In this document: positions 25,162 to 34,164 of the stretch, one piece after another
How the letters are laid out: the number at the start of each line of letters is the position of its first letter
How positions within the stretch are numbered: position 1 is the stretch's first letter
NCBI GenBank assembly: GCA_021773115.1
Contig: JAJFKS010000036.1
Coordinates: forward strand, 124,001 to 188,000
Direction of reading: 5' to 3'
DNA length: 64,000 nt
DNA from: Woeseiaceae bacterium
GTDB lineage: Bacteria > Pseudomonadota > Gammaproteobacteria > Steroidobacterales > Woeseiaceae
Notes under the pieces: model-generated
The model's input: only the letters and a program-made list of their open reading frames with translations
What the model was told of the DNA's origin: nothing
The model's database searches: none
Translations under genes and position numbers: made by a program

Positions 25162-27522
25162 ATGACAGGCGATATCGCACTGGTACTGGGCATACTGGTT
25201 ATTTCGCTGATCCTTTTTATCAGCGAGATCGTTCGCATGGACGTCATTGCGCTCATGGTGCTGTGTTCATTGTTCATCGCCGGCCAAATCGACGCCAACC
25301 AGGCCTTTGCGGGATTCAGTAACAGCGCTGTTATCACCGTATGGGCCATGTTCATCCTCAGCGAGGGGCTGACTCGCACCGGAATCGCCGACATTATCGG
25401 TCGGCAGATCATGCGAATCGGCGGCAATCGTGAATTCACGCTGATCTTTGTCATTATGATTACCGGTGCGACTCTGTCGGCGTTCATGAGCAACATCGGC
25501 GTCGCGGCACTGATGCTGCCCGTCGTTGTGGAGGTGGCTCGCCGGACCGGCGTCCCAGCGTCCCGCTTGCTGATGCCACTTGCCTACTCGACGCTGCTCG
25601 GTGGCCTGATGACTCTGATCGGCACACCCCCGAACCTGTTGATCAGCGAGTCACTGGTGCTGGGCGGTTTCGAGCCCTTCACACTCTTGGACTTCACGCC
25701 GCTCGGTGGCGCAGTCATGGCTATCGGTGTTCTGTTCGTCACACTGGCTGGCCGCTTTCTGCTGCCGAGGATCCGCGCCGAGCGCGGCAAGCAGGTCAGT
25801 CAACGCAGCTTGCGGGCACAATACAAATTGCAGGAACGCACATTCATGATGCGCGTGCCATCGGATTCAGTCCTTGTTGGCAAGACCCTGGCGGAGTCGC
25901 GCATCGGTACATCAACCGGGCTGATCATCTTGTCCTTGTTGCGCAATGGCCGCAATGAAACGCTGCCCGCACGCAAGACCGTCATTCAGGGCGGCGATGG
26001 CCTGCTGGTGCAGGGCCGCGTCGACCAATTTAGCGAGTTGCAACGCTGGAGCGATCTCATCATCGAGCGCGAAGCACCGGTCCTCAAAGCCATGGTTGCG
26101 TCGAAAGTCGTTTACGCGTCGGTTGTCGTCACAGAAGGATCACCGATCGTATCGGAGCTCATCCGGGACGCCGCATTCCGAACGCGATTCGATGTCCTGG
26201 TTGTCGGCGTCCTGCGCCGTGGTCGATACCGCATGACCAACCTCGCGTACGTCCCGATCCGGGCCGGCGATCGAATACTGGTCCAGGGTGAAATCGACGC
26301 CATCGAACATCTGGAAAAATACCCGGACCTTGACGATGTGCAGGTGTTCACGGCTGACGAACTTGCCGAGACGTACCAGACTGATGAACGCATGTTCGTC
26401 GTGCGCTTGCCTAAGGAAAGCGGCCTGGTCGGAGAAACGCTGAAAAAAAGCCGGCTTGCGGATGTTTTTGACTTTCGTGTCCTTGCTGTGTTTCGTGAAG
26501 GTGAACTCAAGGTGATGCCGCACGGCGACGAAGTCCTGCTCGGCGGCGACCTGTTGCTCATTGAAGGTCAGTTGAGCGACCTCGATGTGCTGCGGGGAAT
26601 GCAGGAACTAAAAATCGACACCAGCGTGCCCGGCAATCTTGGTTCGCTGGAGTCCGAACGACTGACGCTGATGGACGCAACACTGGACCCGCGTTCGTCC
26701 TTGCGCGGCAAGTCCGTCGGCGAATTGAATTTTCGTGAACGCTATGGCATCGAGTTGGCGGGAATCTGGCGGGAAGGTGAGACCGTCGGCTCCGAACTGA
26801 CCGACGAGCGCCTGCAATTTGGCGATGCTTTGTTACTGCTGGGACCAAGAGACCGTCTGCAGCTGCTGTCATCCGATTCGGACTTCCTGATTCTCACGCC
26901 GCTGGGGCAGGAACCGCCTGACACCGGTCGCGCACCACTGGCCGCGTTCATTATGGCAGCCGTCATCGGCGTCGTCATGGCTGGCTTCGCACCCACTTCG
27001 GTGGCCGCGGTCATCGGCGGAACGGTCATGGTATTAACGCGATGTCTGAATATGGAGCAGGCGTATCGGGCCATTGACTGGCGCTCGATATTCCTGATCG
27101 CGGGCATGTTGCCGCTCGGCACCGCCATGCAGGAAAGCGGTGCTGCGATGTACCTCGCAGATCAGGTCATGGGCTTGCTGGGCGAGGCAGGACCGTGGCC
27201 AGTGATCATGGGGCTCTACATTCTGACGGCGGTGGCGACGATGATCATCCCGACAGCAGCACTTGTCGTCCTGATGTCACCCATCGTCCTGTCCGCAATG
27301 TCAGACATGGGGCTGCGGCCGGAAACGGCGATGATGGCCGTGGCAATGGCGGCATCAGCCAGTTTCACCAGCCCGATCTCACACCCTGCGAATACCCTGG
27401 TTATGGGTCCTGGGGGCTATCGATTCGCTGACTACCTCAAGGCCGGCGTGCCGCTGACTATTGTCGTCTTCATTACCGTCATGGTCTTGTTACCCATACT
27501 ATGGCCGCTGGCAGCAACCTAG
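25162..27522 (+). CDS. SLC13/DASS-family permease with four RCK_C (TrkA-C) domains
   Basis: 786-residue inner-membrane transporter. The first membrane half spans residues 1-215 (SNIGVAALMLPVVVE, then TLIGTPPNLLISESL). The cytoplasmic centre, about 220-575, carries four RCK_C-like repeats recognised by recurring GLLVQG, DRILVQG, DLLLIEG and DALLLLG segments. The second membrane half spans about 590-786, ending in SPISHPANTLVMGPGGY. Family members import anions such as sulfate, dicarboxylates or citrate with sodium; RCK_C domains usually bind nucleotides or other ligands and gate transport. The substrate is unknown. It is followed after 12 bases by a flavoprotein gene, so the two may form an operon. 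Confidence 0.88.
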   Translation: MTGDIALVLGILVISLILFISEIVRMDVIALMVLCSLFIAGQIDANQAFAGFSNSAVITVWAMFILSEGLTRTGIADIIGRQIMRIGGNREFTLIFVIMITGATLSAFMSNIGVAALMLPVVVEVARRTGVPASRLLMPLAYSTLLGGLMTLIGTPPNLLISESLVLGGFEPFTLLDFTPLGGAVMAIGVLFVTLAGRFLLPRIRAERGKQVSQRSLRAQYKLQERTFMMRVPSDSVLVGKTLAESRIGTSTGLIILSLLRNGRNETLPARKTVIQGGDGLLVQGRVDQFSELQRWSDLIIEREAPVLKAMVASKVVYASVVVTEGSPIVSELIRDAAFRTRFDVLVVGVLRRGRYRMTNLAYVPIRAGDRILVQGEIDAIEHLEKYPDLDDVQVFTADELAETYQTDERMFVVRLPKESGLVGETLKKSRLADVFDFRVLAVFREGELKVMPHGDEVLLGGDLLLIEGQLSDLDVLRGMQELKIDTSVPGNLGSLESERLTLMDATLDPRSSLRGKSVGELNFRERYGIELAGIWREGETVGSELTDERLQFGDALLLLGPRDRLQLLSSDSDFLILTPLGQEPPDTGRAPLAAFIMAAVIGVVMAGFAPTSVAAVIGGTVMVLTRCLNMEQAYRAIDWRSIFLIAGMLPLGTAMQESGAAMYLADQVMGLLGEAGPWPVIMGLYILTAVATMIIPTAALVVLMSPIVLSAMSDMGLRPETAMMAVAMAASASFTSPISHPANTLVMGPGGYRFADYLKAGVPLTIVVFITVMVLLPILWPLAAT

Positions 27523-27534
27523 GAAAACCTATCA

Positions 27535-28758
27535 ATGAGTCGTCGGATTGTCATAGCAGGCGCGGGTCATGCCGCCGGTCAGGCCATTGCTTCGCTGAAA
27601 CAACGCAAATTTGACGGCCAGATCGTGCTGGTCGGTGACGAGGTCTATTTGCCGTATCAGCGCCCGCCACTATCGAAGAAATTCTTGTCGGGTGATTTGC
27701 CCGCTCGGCGGCTGTATGTGAAACCCGAAAGTTTTTACGAAGACCCACAGATTGAGGTCCGCCTCAATACCCGGATCGACGCGATTGACCGTTCCCGGAG
27801 CGTACTGAAAACCGGCAATGACGAGATCGCCTATGACACGCTGATTCTCGCGTTGGGTTCTCGCGTGCGGCGACTTAAGATTGACGGCGCCAATCTTGAT
27901 GGCGTGCACTATCTGCGAGGAATCGACGATGTTGCTGCAATTCGCGCCGAACTCGGCCCGCACAAGCGCGCGGTCGTCGTTGGCGCCGGCTACATCGGAC
28001 TTGAGGTTGCGGCTGTGCTGCGTCAATCGGGTATCGACGTCACCGTCGTTGAAATGGCCGATCGCGTGATGAGCCGGGTTGTGTCGGCCGAAATTTCCGA
28101 CTTCTACCAGATCGAACATGCCTCACAGGGAGTGAAACTGCGTTTGTCCTCTGGAACGGCCGCCTTTCGCGGCGAGTCGCGCGTAACTGCCGTCGAAACG
28201 ACGGACGGCGAACTTATTGATGCTGATTTTGTTGTGGTTGGAGTCGGCATCTTGCCGAATATTGAACTCGCCGCCGCAGCAGGCCTTGCCATCGACGACG
28301 GCATTCTTGTTAATGAGCGATGCCAGACTGACGACCCGAACATTTATGCAATCGGCGATTGCACCGCGCATCCGAATGCCATCTACGGGCGACGGCTTCG
28401 CCTGGAGTCCGTCCACAATGCGCTGGAGCAAGCCAAAACGGCGGTGGACAATATCTGTGGTGTCGAGACGCTATATTCTGCTGTGCCATGGTTCTGGTCG
28501 GATCAATACGATCTGAAACTGCAAATCGCCGGACTGTCGGCAGGATATGACGATGTCGTCATTCGCGGTAATCCTGCCGGCCGCTCATTCGCTTGTCTTT
28601 ACCTCTGCGATGGAAAACTTATCGCGACCGATGCCGTGAATTCGCCCAGGGATTTTCTGCAATCGAAAGCGCTGATTGCCGAGCGAAGGACGATCGACGT
28701 CGATCAGCTCGCCAATACCGAGATTGCGCTAAAAGATATCCGGAGCGCTGCGCGCTAG
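27535..28758 (+). CDS. NAD(P)H:ferredoxin/rubredoxin reductase-type flavoprotein
   Basis: 407-residue FAD enzyme of the ferredoxin-reductase class used by dioxygenase and P450 systems (rhodocoxin or putidaredoxin reductase type). Visible: N-terminal FAD Rossmann fold IVIAGAGHAAGQAIASL, the family segment PYQRPPLSKKFLSG near residue 42, the NAD-binding fold RAVVVGAGYIGLEVAAVL near 145, and IYAIGDCTAHPN near 275, which contacts FAD. The C-terminal reductase domain is present (WFWSDQYDLKLQIAGLS). AGGAAAA precedes the start. Its redox partner is not encoded nearby. The stop shares CTAG with the convergent gene. Confidence 0.88.
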   Translation: MSRRIVIAGAGHAAGQAIASLKQRKFDGQIVLVGDEVYLPYQRPPLSKKFLSGDLPARRLYVKPESFYEDPQIEVRLNTRIDAIDRSRSVLKTGNDEIAYDTLILALGSRVRRLKIDGANLDGVHYLRGIDDVAAIRAELGPHKRAVVVGAGYIGLEVAAVLRQSGIDVTVVEMADRVMSRVVSAEISDFYQIEHASQGVKLRLSSGTAAFRGESRVTAVETTDGELIDADFVVVGVGILPNIELAAAAGLAIDDGILVNERCQTDDPNIYAIGDCTAHPNAIYGRRLRLESVHNALEQAKTAVDNICGVETLYSAVPWFWSDQYDLKLQIAGLSAGYDDVVIRGNPAGRSFACLYLCDGKLIATDAVNSPRDFLQSKALIAERRTIDVDQLANTEIALKDIRSAAR

Positions 28759-29462
28759 CGGTCTTCTGTCGACGCGTCGGCGAGTGTATCCGCCGGTAGC
28801 TCGATGATCAGCCGGCCTTCGGCGGCGACCACGCCTTTATCTGCCTTCCATGCTCGAACGGAAAGTGATTCAACACCCAGCATCTCGGCACCCGTAAATT
28901 CGCCGGATCCTCCGGTCACTTTCGCCGTGCCGAGGGCACCGGGTCCCACGGTCGTATTGCCCAGCCAGCTTCCGGCCCAGATGTTGCCGGAACTGCGATA
29001 ACCCGGCACGACGATATCACGCAGGTATTCCCAATAGTTTTCGGTTTCTTCAATGAACAAGGCGCCGCGCCCCGGTAGATAGACATACCAGATACTATTG
29101 AACAGTGCGCGGCCAGACAGAAAATCCGTTTCATCAGCCGCTGACGAAATTTTGATGCCGATGCCTGCAGTTTGATTACGTCCGTCCCGCAATACGGTTG
29201 CCATCGCCGACGTTTGCCTGACCGTTTGCTCCCAGAGCTGCAGTACTTTGTCTGGATGGGGCGCCACGTTCGATTCGCCATCGTTAGAGTAGGCAATACT
29301 TTCAGTGGCAACGGCAGAGAATGCGAGCGTGATTGTCGGCGCGTCGGTAACCGCGAGCGGCGACAATCCCTGCTTGCTCAAGAACGGATTGTAGATAATT
29401 CCAAGCCCAAACACGGTAGCGCCGACGAGGAGACCCGCAATCAGTGCGACGAGGTACTTCAT
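28755..29462 (-). CDS. Membrane-anchored periplasmic protein of unknown function (paralogue A)
   Basis: 235 residues. One N-terminal hydrophobic segment (VALIAGLLVGATVFGLGIIYNPFL) acts as anchor or uncleaved signal; the rest is a soluble, probably beta-rich domain with WYVYLPGRGALFIEE near residue 130 and VTGGSGEFTGAEML near 190. I recognise no family. It resembles the protein encoded just upstream (29459-30031) in layout and in scattered motifs: LPGRGALF versus LPARGSIY, and GSGEFTG versus SRELSG. A duplication is likely. The start overlaps the previous stop as ATGA, so the two are translated together and may act together in the periplasm. Confidence 0.7.
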   Translation of the reverse strand: MKYLVALIAGLLVGATVFGLGIIYNPFLSKQGLSPLAVTDAPTITLAFSAVATESIAYSNDGESNVAPHPDKVLQLWEQTVRQTSAMATVLRDGRNQTAGIGIKISSAADETDFLSGRALFNSIWYVYLPGRGALFIEETENYWEYLRDIVVPGYRSSGNIWAGSWLGNTTVGPGALGTAKVTGGSGEFTGAEMLGVESLSVRAWKADKGVVAAEGRLIIELPADTLADASTEDR

Positions 29463-30031
29463 TCCCTGGGCTCCTGCTGCCTGGCAATATACTTTGCCGA
29501 AAGCTCAATGCGACCGGCATGCGCATCTGCTTCGCCTGACGTGTCCGCTACCCAACGCTCGGTCACGAAGCCACTCAATCCGGAAAGCTCTCGCGATCCG
29601 GTCCGAATTTCACCGATGCGGTGGCCACCGACCTCAGCAACCGGATTCATGTTGACGTAAATCGAGCCACGCGCAGGAAGATGGATGATCCAGTCGAGAA
29701 TTGGCGACTCTCCCTCTCTCGCTGCTGTCCGCGCAGCTATTCCGATCACTGAGTCGCGGGCATTGCGAACCTTGAATATCTCGGTGCTAACACTGCCGAG
29801 AATTTCGTCGTCCGGCCACTCCAGCCCAAGCGGCATTACGGCCTGGTCCGGTCCACCCGCCATGACACGGTCGATTGGCACATTGATGTGGAAGATCTCT
29901 GAGTTACCGCCGTTCTGGGCAACCGTAATTATGGATGCCTCACGGTACTGATCAACCGCAGGCACGGCGTACAGGGCGCCGGCCGCCGCCGCAATTCCCA
30001 GCAGGATTCCGAATATGAAAGTCTTGATCAA
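29459..30031 (-). CDS. Membrane-anchored periplasmic protein of unknown function (paralogue B)
   Basis: 190 residues starting at TTG 30031, with a weak ribosome site. The N-terminal hydrophobic segment IFGILLGIAAAAGALYAVPAV is a likely anchor, followed by a periplasmic domain with WIIHLPARGSIYVNMNP near residue 112. It is a diverged partner of the downstream protein (see that entry). No catalytic motif or metal site is evident. It is first of a two-gene unit on the minus strand, divergent from the sulfotransferase-like gene. The gap 30032-30254 holds no gene that I can support. Confidence 0.65.
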   Translation of the reverse strand: MIKTFIFGILLGIAAAAGALYAVPAVDQYREASIITVAQNGGNSEIFHINVPIDRVMAGGPDQAVMPLGLEWPDDEILGSVSTEIFKVRNARDSVIGIAARTAAREGESPILDWIIHLPARGSIYVNMNPVAEVGGHRIGEIRTGSRELSGLSGFVTERWVADTSGEADAHAGRIELSAKYIARQQEPRE

Positions 30032-30254
30032 AACATGTCCACTGTCATCGAGCCGAATTCACTCCTTAGCCGAGTTTAGTTAAATTGGACCTGCCGCAAC
30101 AATGATGACCGGCCAATTTGTGACAGACCGCACAACATTTCAGCCGTCACCACGTGATTTCGGTAGCGGGGTGCAGATTTCGACCATTTGCGAGCCGTAG
30201 CAGTCGCAGTACAATTCAGCACTCTTCTGACGTTGCGCTAAGGTTTGGGACCTG

Positions 30255-31007
30255 ATGACAACACCGATCTGTCTGTGGTCCGGTCCGCGAAACGTGTCGA
30301 CGGCACTGATGTACAGTTTCGCGGAGCTCCCCGGGATACGCATCGTCGACGAGCCGCTCTACGGGCATTACCTGCGAGTGAGCGGTGCCAATCATCCCGG
30401 TCGGCAGGCCGTCATGGCAGCGATGAACTGCGATGGCAACCACGTCATGCAATCCCTCATACGTCAGCAGGCCGTTAATTCAGGCAAACGCCTCTTTATC
30501 AAGCACATGGCACACCACCTGATCGAGCTGGATCTCGGCTTCCTTGCGGCAACGAGCAATGTTTTCCTGGTGCGCGATCCGCGCGACATGCTGCCATCGC
30601 TGACCATCCAGGTTCCAAATGCCGGACTTTCTGATACCGGTTTGAAACAGCAGTGGGAGCTTTACAGCGAGCTTGTCGATGCCGGCATGCCCGCGGTCAT
30701 TCTTGACTCGCGGGAATTGCTACTGGACCCTGGCAGCGTGTTGCAGGCACTCTGCAAGCACCTTGATCTTGATTTCGAGCCGCGAATGTTGAGCTGGGAT
30801 GCGGGGCCACGCGACGAAGACGGGATTTGGGCACCCTATTGGTATCACGCCGTACACAAGAGTACCGGTTTTGCGCCGTACAAGGCGAAGCGGGACTTTC
30901 CGCCGAAGCTGCAATCGTTGCTGGACGAATGCAGACCCTGGTACGACAAACTTTACTCACGCGCTTTGCATGCCCGTACTCCGGAGACACACGTTGAAAC
31001 TTCCTGA
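30255..31007 (+). CDS. Sulfotransferase-like protein
   Basis: 250 residues with a P-loop-like sulfotransferase start (ICLWSGPRNVSTALMYSF; the SGPRNVST loop would bind the 5'-phosphosulfate of PAPS) and a later VFLVRDPRDMLPS near residue 100 matching the 3'-phosphate motif. The family is a bacterial branch often found beside branched-chain aminotransferase genes; whether it truly transfers sulfate is unknown. GGGAC lies upstream of the start. It overlaps the next gene by 14 bases, which strongly suggests a functional link with that aminotransferase. Confidence 0.8.
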   Translation: MTTPICLWSGPRNVSTALMYSFAELPGIRIVDEPLYGHYLRVSGANHPGRQAVMAAMNCDGNHVMQSLIRQQAVNSGKRLFIKHMAHHLIELDLGFLAATSNVFLVRDPRDMLPSLTIQVPNAGLSDTGLKQQWELYSELVDAGMPAVILDSRELLLDPGSVLQALCKHLDLDFEPRMLSWDAGPRDEDGIWAPYWYHAVHKSTGFAPYKAKRDFPPKLQSLLDECRPWYDKLYSRALHARTPETHVETS

Positions 31008-31893
31008 TTCCAGAAATGCCAATATCCTGATTCACGTCGGTGGCGAGCTCAAACCGCGCAATGACGCAAAGGTTTCGGTTTTCGACAGTGTTGTACAAGG
31101 TGGCGATGCCGTTTGGGAGGGCTTGCGGGTCTATAATGGTCGCATCGCAGAACTCGATGGCCATCTCAAGCGCCTGCAGAATTCTGCCAAGACACTGGCC
31201 TTTGCCAGGGTGCCATCATCAGACGACGTGTGCACAGCAATCTTCGAAACGCTCGAGGCAAATGGCATGCGCGACAACGCGCACATTCGACTCACTTTGA
31301 CGCGTGGCGAAAAAGTTACATCGGGCATGAACCCGAAGTTTAACCAGTCCGGTTGTACGCTTATAGTTCTGGCCGAATGGAAGCCGTCTGTCTATTCCGA
31401 TGAAGGCATTCGGGTAATCACTGCGTCGACGCGTCGCAATACGCCGGAGTGCCTCGATTCGAAAATCCACCACAACAACCTGCTTAATAATATTCTCGCG
31501 TCCATCGAAGCGAATGTCGCCGGTGTCGACGCCGCAATCATGCTCGACGTCAACGGCTTTGTTTCCGAAACCAACGACACCAACTTGTTCCTTGTTACTG
31601 ATGGCGAAGTATTGACACCTCATGCGGATAGCTGTCTACCGGGATTGACGCGAAAAATGATCCTGCAAATTTGTCGGAATGAGAAAATTCCGGCGTACGA
31701 GCGCAACTTGTCACTAACTGAACTTTATACAGCGGATGAGGTATTCACGAGCGGTACGATGGGTGAGTTGACACCGGTTCTCGAAGCCGATGGACGATGT
31801 ATTGGTGACGGCTTGGTAGGCACGCTTACACGACAACTGCAGAAACTGCATCGCGAATTCGCATTTCAAAATGGAACACCGTTGCCGTTTTAG
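30994..31893 (+). CDS. Class IV (branched-chain-like) aminotransferase
   Basis: 299 residues if started at TTG 30994 (GGAG 8 bases upstream). The frame is open further upstream but only as a shadow of the sulfotransferase gene. It is a fold type IV PLP enzyme: VFDSVVQGGDAVWEGLRVY near residue 30, the PLP lysine in ECLDSKIHHNNLLNNIL near 155, ETNDTNLFLV near 190, and EVFTSGTMGELTPV near 250. Family members transaminate branched-chain or D-amino acids; the exact substrate is not readable. It overlaps the sulfotransferase-like gene at its 5' end and shares TTAG stops with convergent gshA at its 3' end. Confidence 0.85.
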   Translation: MKLPDSRNANILIHVGGELKPRNDAKVSVFDSVVQGGDAVWEGLRVYNGRIAELDGHLKRLQNSAKTLAFARVPSSDDVCTAIFETLEANGMRDNAHIRLTLTRGEKVTSGMNPKFNQSGCTLIVLAEWKPSVYSDEGIRVITASTRRNTPECLDSKIHHNNLLNNILASIEANVAGVDAAIMLDVNGFVSETNDTNLFLVTDGEVLTPHADSCLPGLTRKMILQICRNEKIPAYERNLSLTELYTADEVFTSGTMGELTPVLEADGRCIGDGLVGTLTRQLQKLHREFAFQNGTPLPF

Positions 31894-33449
31894 CGAAAGT
31901 AGTTCGCGAGATACTCGTCGAGACTGATAACGTCCTCGGCCTCGATGTCAGCCTGCCGCTTCAATGAGTCCAGCGCCTCCTGCTGGTATTCGGTATTCAC
32001 CGCATCATTGGGCTTGGCAATCGCCGCAAAATAATCCTTGTGGTTTTTTGCCATCGCCAGTGCGAAAGTAAAAAAACCGCTGTTCGATCTGCTCAATTCC
32101 TCGACGATCCGCGCGGACGGTGTTGCGTCGGGATTGCCAACGAGCTCCTGCATTTGACGAACCGACATCGAATAACTGTCATTGCCGTCATGCTGATCGA
32201 TGACTGCGGCAACTGCCAGGATGCCCTCCAACAATTCGGTGCCCCAGTCTGCAATCGACACTGGCTTGCCACTGCGAAGCAGTCGGAAATCCGGATCCCG
32301 ACCGTGCTTCGCCGTTTCGATCTGATTGCGAGTCAACTCGTCGAGTTCCGCACTATCAAGTTTTGGGCTATCCGCAATCACGCAGTAAATCAGCATCGCC
32401 TCCATGAAGCGCATGGTGTTTTGATTGATTCCGCAAGGGTCGAACAGGTTGATATCCAGCGAGCGGATTTCGACGTATTCAATCCCTCCGCGTCGCAATG
32501 CTGCGGTCGGACGCTCACCCGAATTCGCAACGCGTTTTGGCCGTACTGAAGAATAGTATTCATTTTCGATTTGCAACAGGTTTGCGTTCAACTGGCGGTA
32601 GCGACCATTAACCTTGACGCCAATTTTCTCGTAATCGGGCTCCGGTGTTTCTATCGCCTTACTGAGATCCCGCACATACTCATCGAGGCTATTGAGAGAA
32701 ATATGAATCCTCGATTGATTTTTGTTGCTGTAGCCAAGATCACTCATTCGTAACGAGGTACCAAACGGCTCGTAGTAGGTTTCCTTGTTGAGCGACTTCA
32801 TGGCGGCAACGTTACCGTCCGCAAAGGTCTTGCATAGCGCCGGCGATGCGCCGAATAGATACAGAACCAGCCAGCCCATGCGCCGAAAGTTTCGAATGAG
32901 TCCGAGATATTGTTCGGATCGAAATGCATCGGCATCGCCTGTATCGCCAACAATGTCCTGGTAGGCGGTCCAGAATGGTTTGGGTATCGAGTAGTTAAAA
33001 TGCACACCGGCGATCGTTTGCATCTGTCTACCGTATCGGTATCCCAGTCCGCGTCGATAAATTGTTTTCATGCGACCAACATTGGATCGCCCGTAGCGTG
33101 CAAGCGGAATCTCGTCGTCAGCCGGTATCCGGCACGGCATGCTCGCCGGCCACAGCATTTCATCGTCGAGTTTCGAATAGGTGTACTGGTGAATATTGCA
33201 GATGCAGTTCAGGGCTTCCCAGGTCGTCTCAAATGCGGGTGTCACGAACTCCAGCAACGCCTCGGAAAAGTCTGTTGTGATGTAGCGGTTTGTTAGCGCA
33301 GAACCCAGGCCAATTGGATGACTCAGCATCGACAGCTCACCGTCCGACGTCACGCGTAATGATTCTTTTTCGATACCTTTCAGGCCGCCGTACAAAAGAT
33401 TGTTGGCGGCGGCAACGGCGTGCAGACGTTTGTCGAATTCCTGCTTCAA
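31890..33449 (-). CDS. gshA: Glutamate-cysteine ligase
   Basis: 519-residue enzyme for the first step of glutathione synthesis, of the proteobacterial GshA type (E. coli enzyme 518 residues). Characteristic stretches are LYGGLKGIEKESLRVT near residue 20 (glutamate/ATP site), TDFSEALLEFVTPAFET near 60, and YVEIRSLDINLFDPCGI near 330. The start is TTG at 33449 with AAGGA about 8 bases upstream. It is monocistronic as far as can be seen. The upstream gap 33450-33675 shows no gene I can support. Confidence 0.95.
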   Translation of the reverse strand: MKQEFDKRLHAVAAANNLLYGGLKGIEKESLRVTSDGELSMLSHPIGLGSALTNRYITTDFSEALLEFVTPAFETTWEALNCICNIHQYTYSKLDDEMLWPASMPCRIPADDEIPLARYGRSNVGRMKTIYRRGLGYRYGRQMQTIAGVHFNYSIPKPFWTAYQDIVGDTGDADAFRSEQYLGLIRNFRRMGWLVLYLFGASPALCKTFADGNVAAMKSLNKETYYEPFGTSLRMSDLGYSNKNQSRIHISLNSLDEYVRDLSKAIETPEPDYEKIGVKVNGRYRQLNANLLQIENEYYSSVRPKRVANSGERPTAALRRGGIEYVEIRSLDINLFDPCGINQNTMRFMEAMLIYCVIADSPKLDSAELDELTRNQIETAKHGRDPDFRLLRSGKPVSIADWGTELLEGILAVAAVIDQHDGNDSYSMSVRQMQELVGNPDATPSARIVEELSRSNSGFFTFALAMAKNHKDYFAAIAKPNDAVNTEYQQEALDSLKRQADIEAEDVISLDEYLANYFR

Positions 33450-33675
33450 ATGACCATCCTTCTGAATGCGGCTAGAGTCGCATGCTGTTTTACCATAACG
33501 GTCCCGAGCACGCGCTATTTAGAGGAACTCGCGGCAGGCAACCTGGGTGTCACCGTCCGTGGCGGGCACGAACCCGAGCGGCGCATTTACCCAAACGGTG
33601 TGACTGTCGGGAGATTCCCCGGATAGGGTATATTCAGATGATCACCTCGACGCACAACGGCGGAACCTGAACAGC

Positions 33676-34071
33676 ATGAACGAATCCCCTCTCAGACGAA
33701 TGCGCGACCAATCATCCGGCAAGGCCACACTCATCAATGAAGGTTGCAAAATCAGCGGCGAAATTTCAGGTGATGGCGATTTCATTGTCAATGGCGAGGT
33801 GGCTGGCGATTGCAATATTAACGGCACCGTTACACTCGCACGCAACGGATTCTGGCAAGGCAGCATTCTCGCAGACAACGTAATTGTCGCCGGCCAGATC
33901 GAAGGTGACATCACGGCCAGGCAAAAGGTGGAAATCACCAATTCCGCCAGGATTTCAGGCACGGTCAGTGGCGAAGCCATAGCAGTGGCCGAAGGCGCCG
34001 TTGTTGAGGGCGCAATGAAGACAACTGGTCAGTCGCAACTTATTGAATTTAAAGAGAAACGTGAAGATTAA
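33676..34071 (+). CDS. Bactofilin (polymer-forming cytoskeletal protein)
   Basis: 131 residues with a short polar N-terminus and a right-handed beta-helix core of repeated GxIxGDxxxxG-type turns (ISGEISGDGDFIVNGEVAGD, INGTVTLARNG, VAGQIEGDITARQ, ISGTVSGEAIAVAEGAVVEG). Bactofilins self-assemble into filaments at the membrane and help shape cells or localise wall enzymes. No M23 peptidase gene, the usual neighbour, is adjacent here. A TATATT at 33629-33634 may be its -10 element, but no convincing -35 is seen. Confidence 0.88.
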   Translation: MNESPLRRMRDQSSGKATLINEGCKISGEISGDGDFIVNGEVAGDCNINGTVTLARNGFWQGSILADNVIVAGQIEGDITARQKVEITNSARISGTVSGEAIAVAEGAVVEGAMKTTGQSQLIEFKEKRED

Positions 34072-34164
34072 TTGAGAAGTTTAGCAAATGGGAAACAAAT
34101 CGCCCGGCGGCGCTTGCGGTGATACACTAAATCTCTTCTTCCCGGCCGAATAATAATAACGAGA

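Noticed and set aside
30799..30993. N-terminal extension of the aminotransferase
   Set aside because: It lies within the sulfotransferase gene, is Arg/Cys-rich, and the family start fits TTG at 30994.
33420..33670. Two plus-strand ORFs of 62-68 residues upstream of bactofilin
   Set aside because: They overlap the gshA start, have no ribosome site and no coherent protein pattern.
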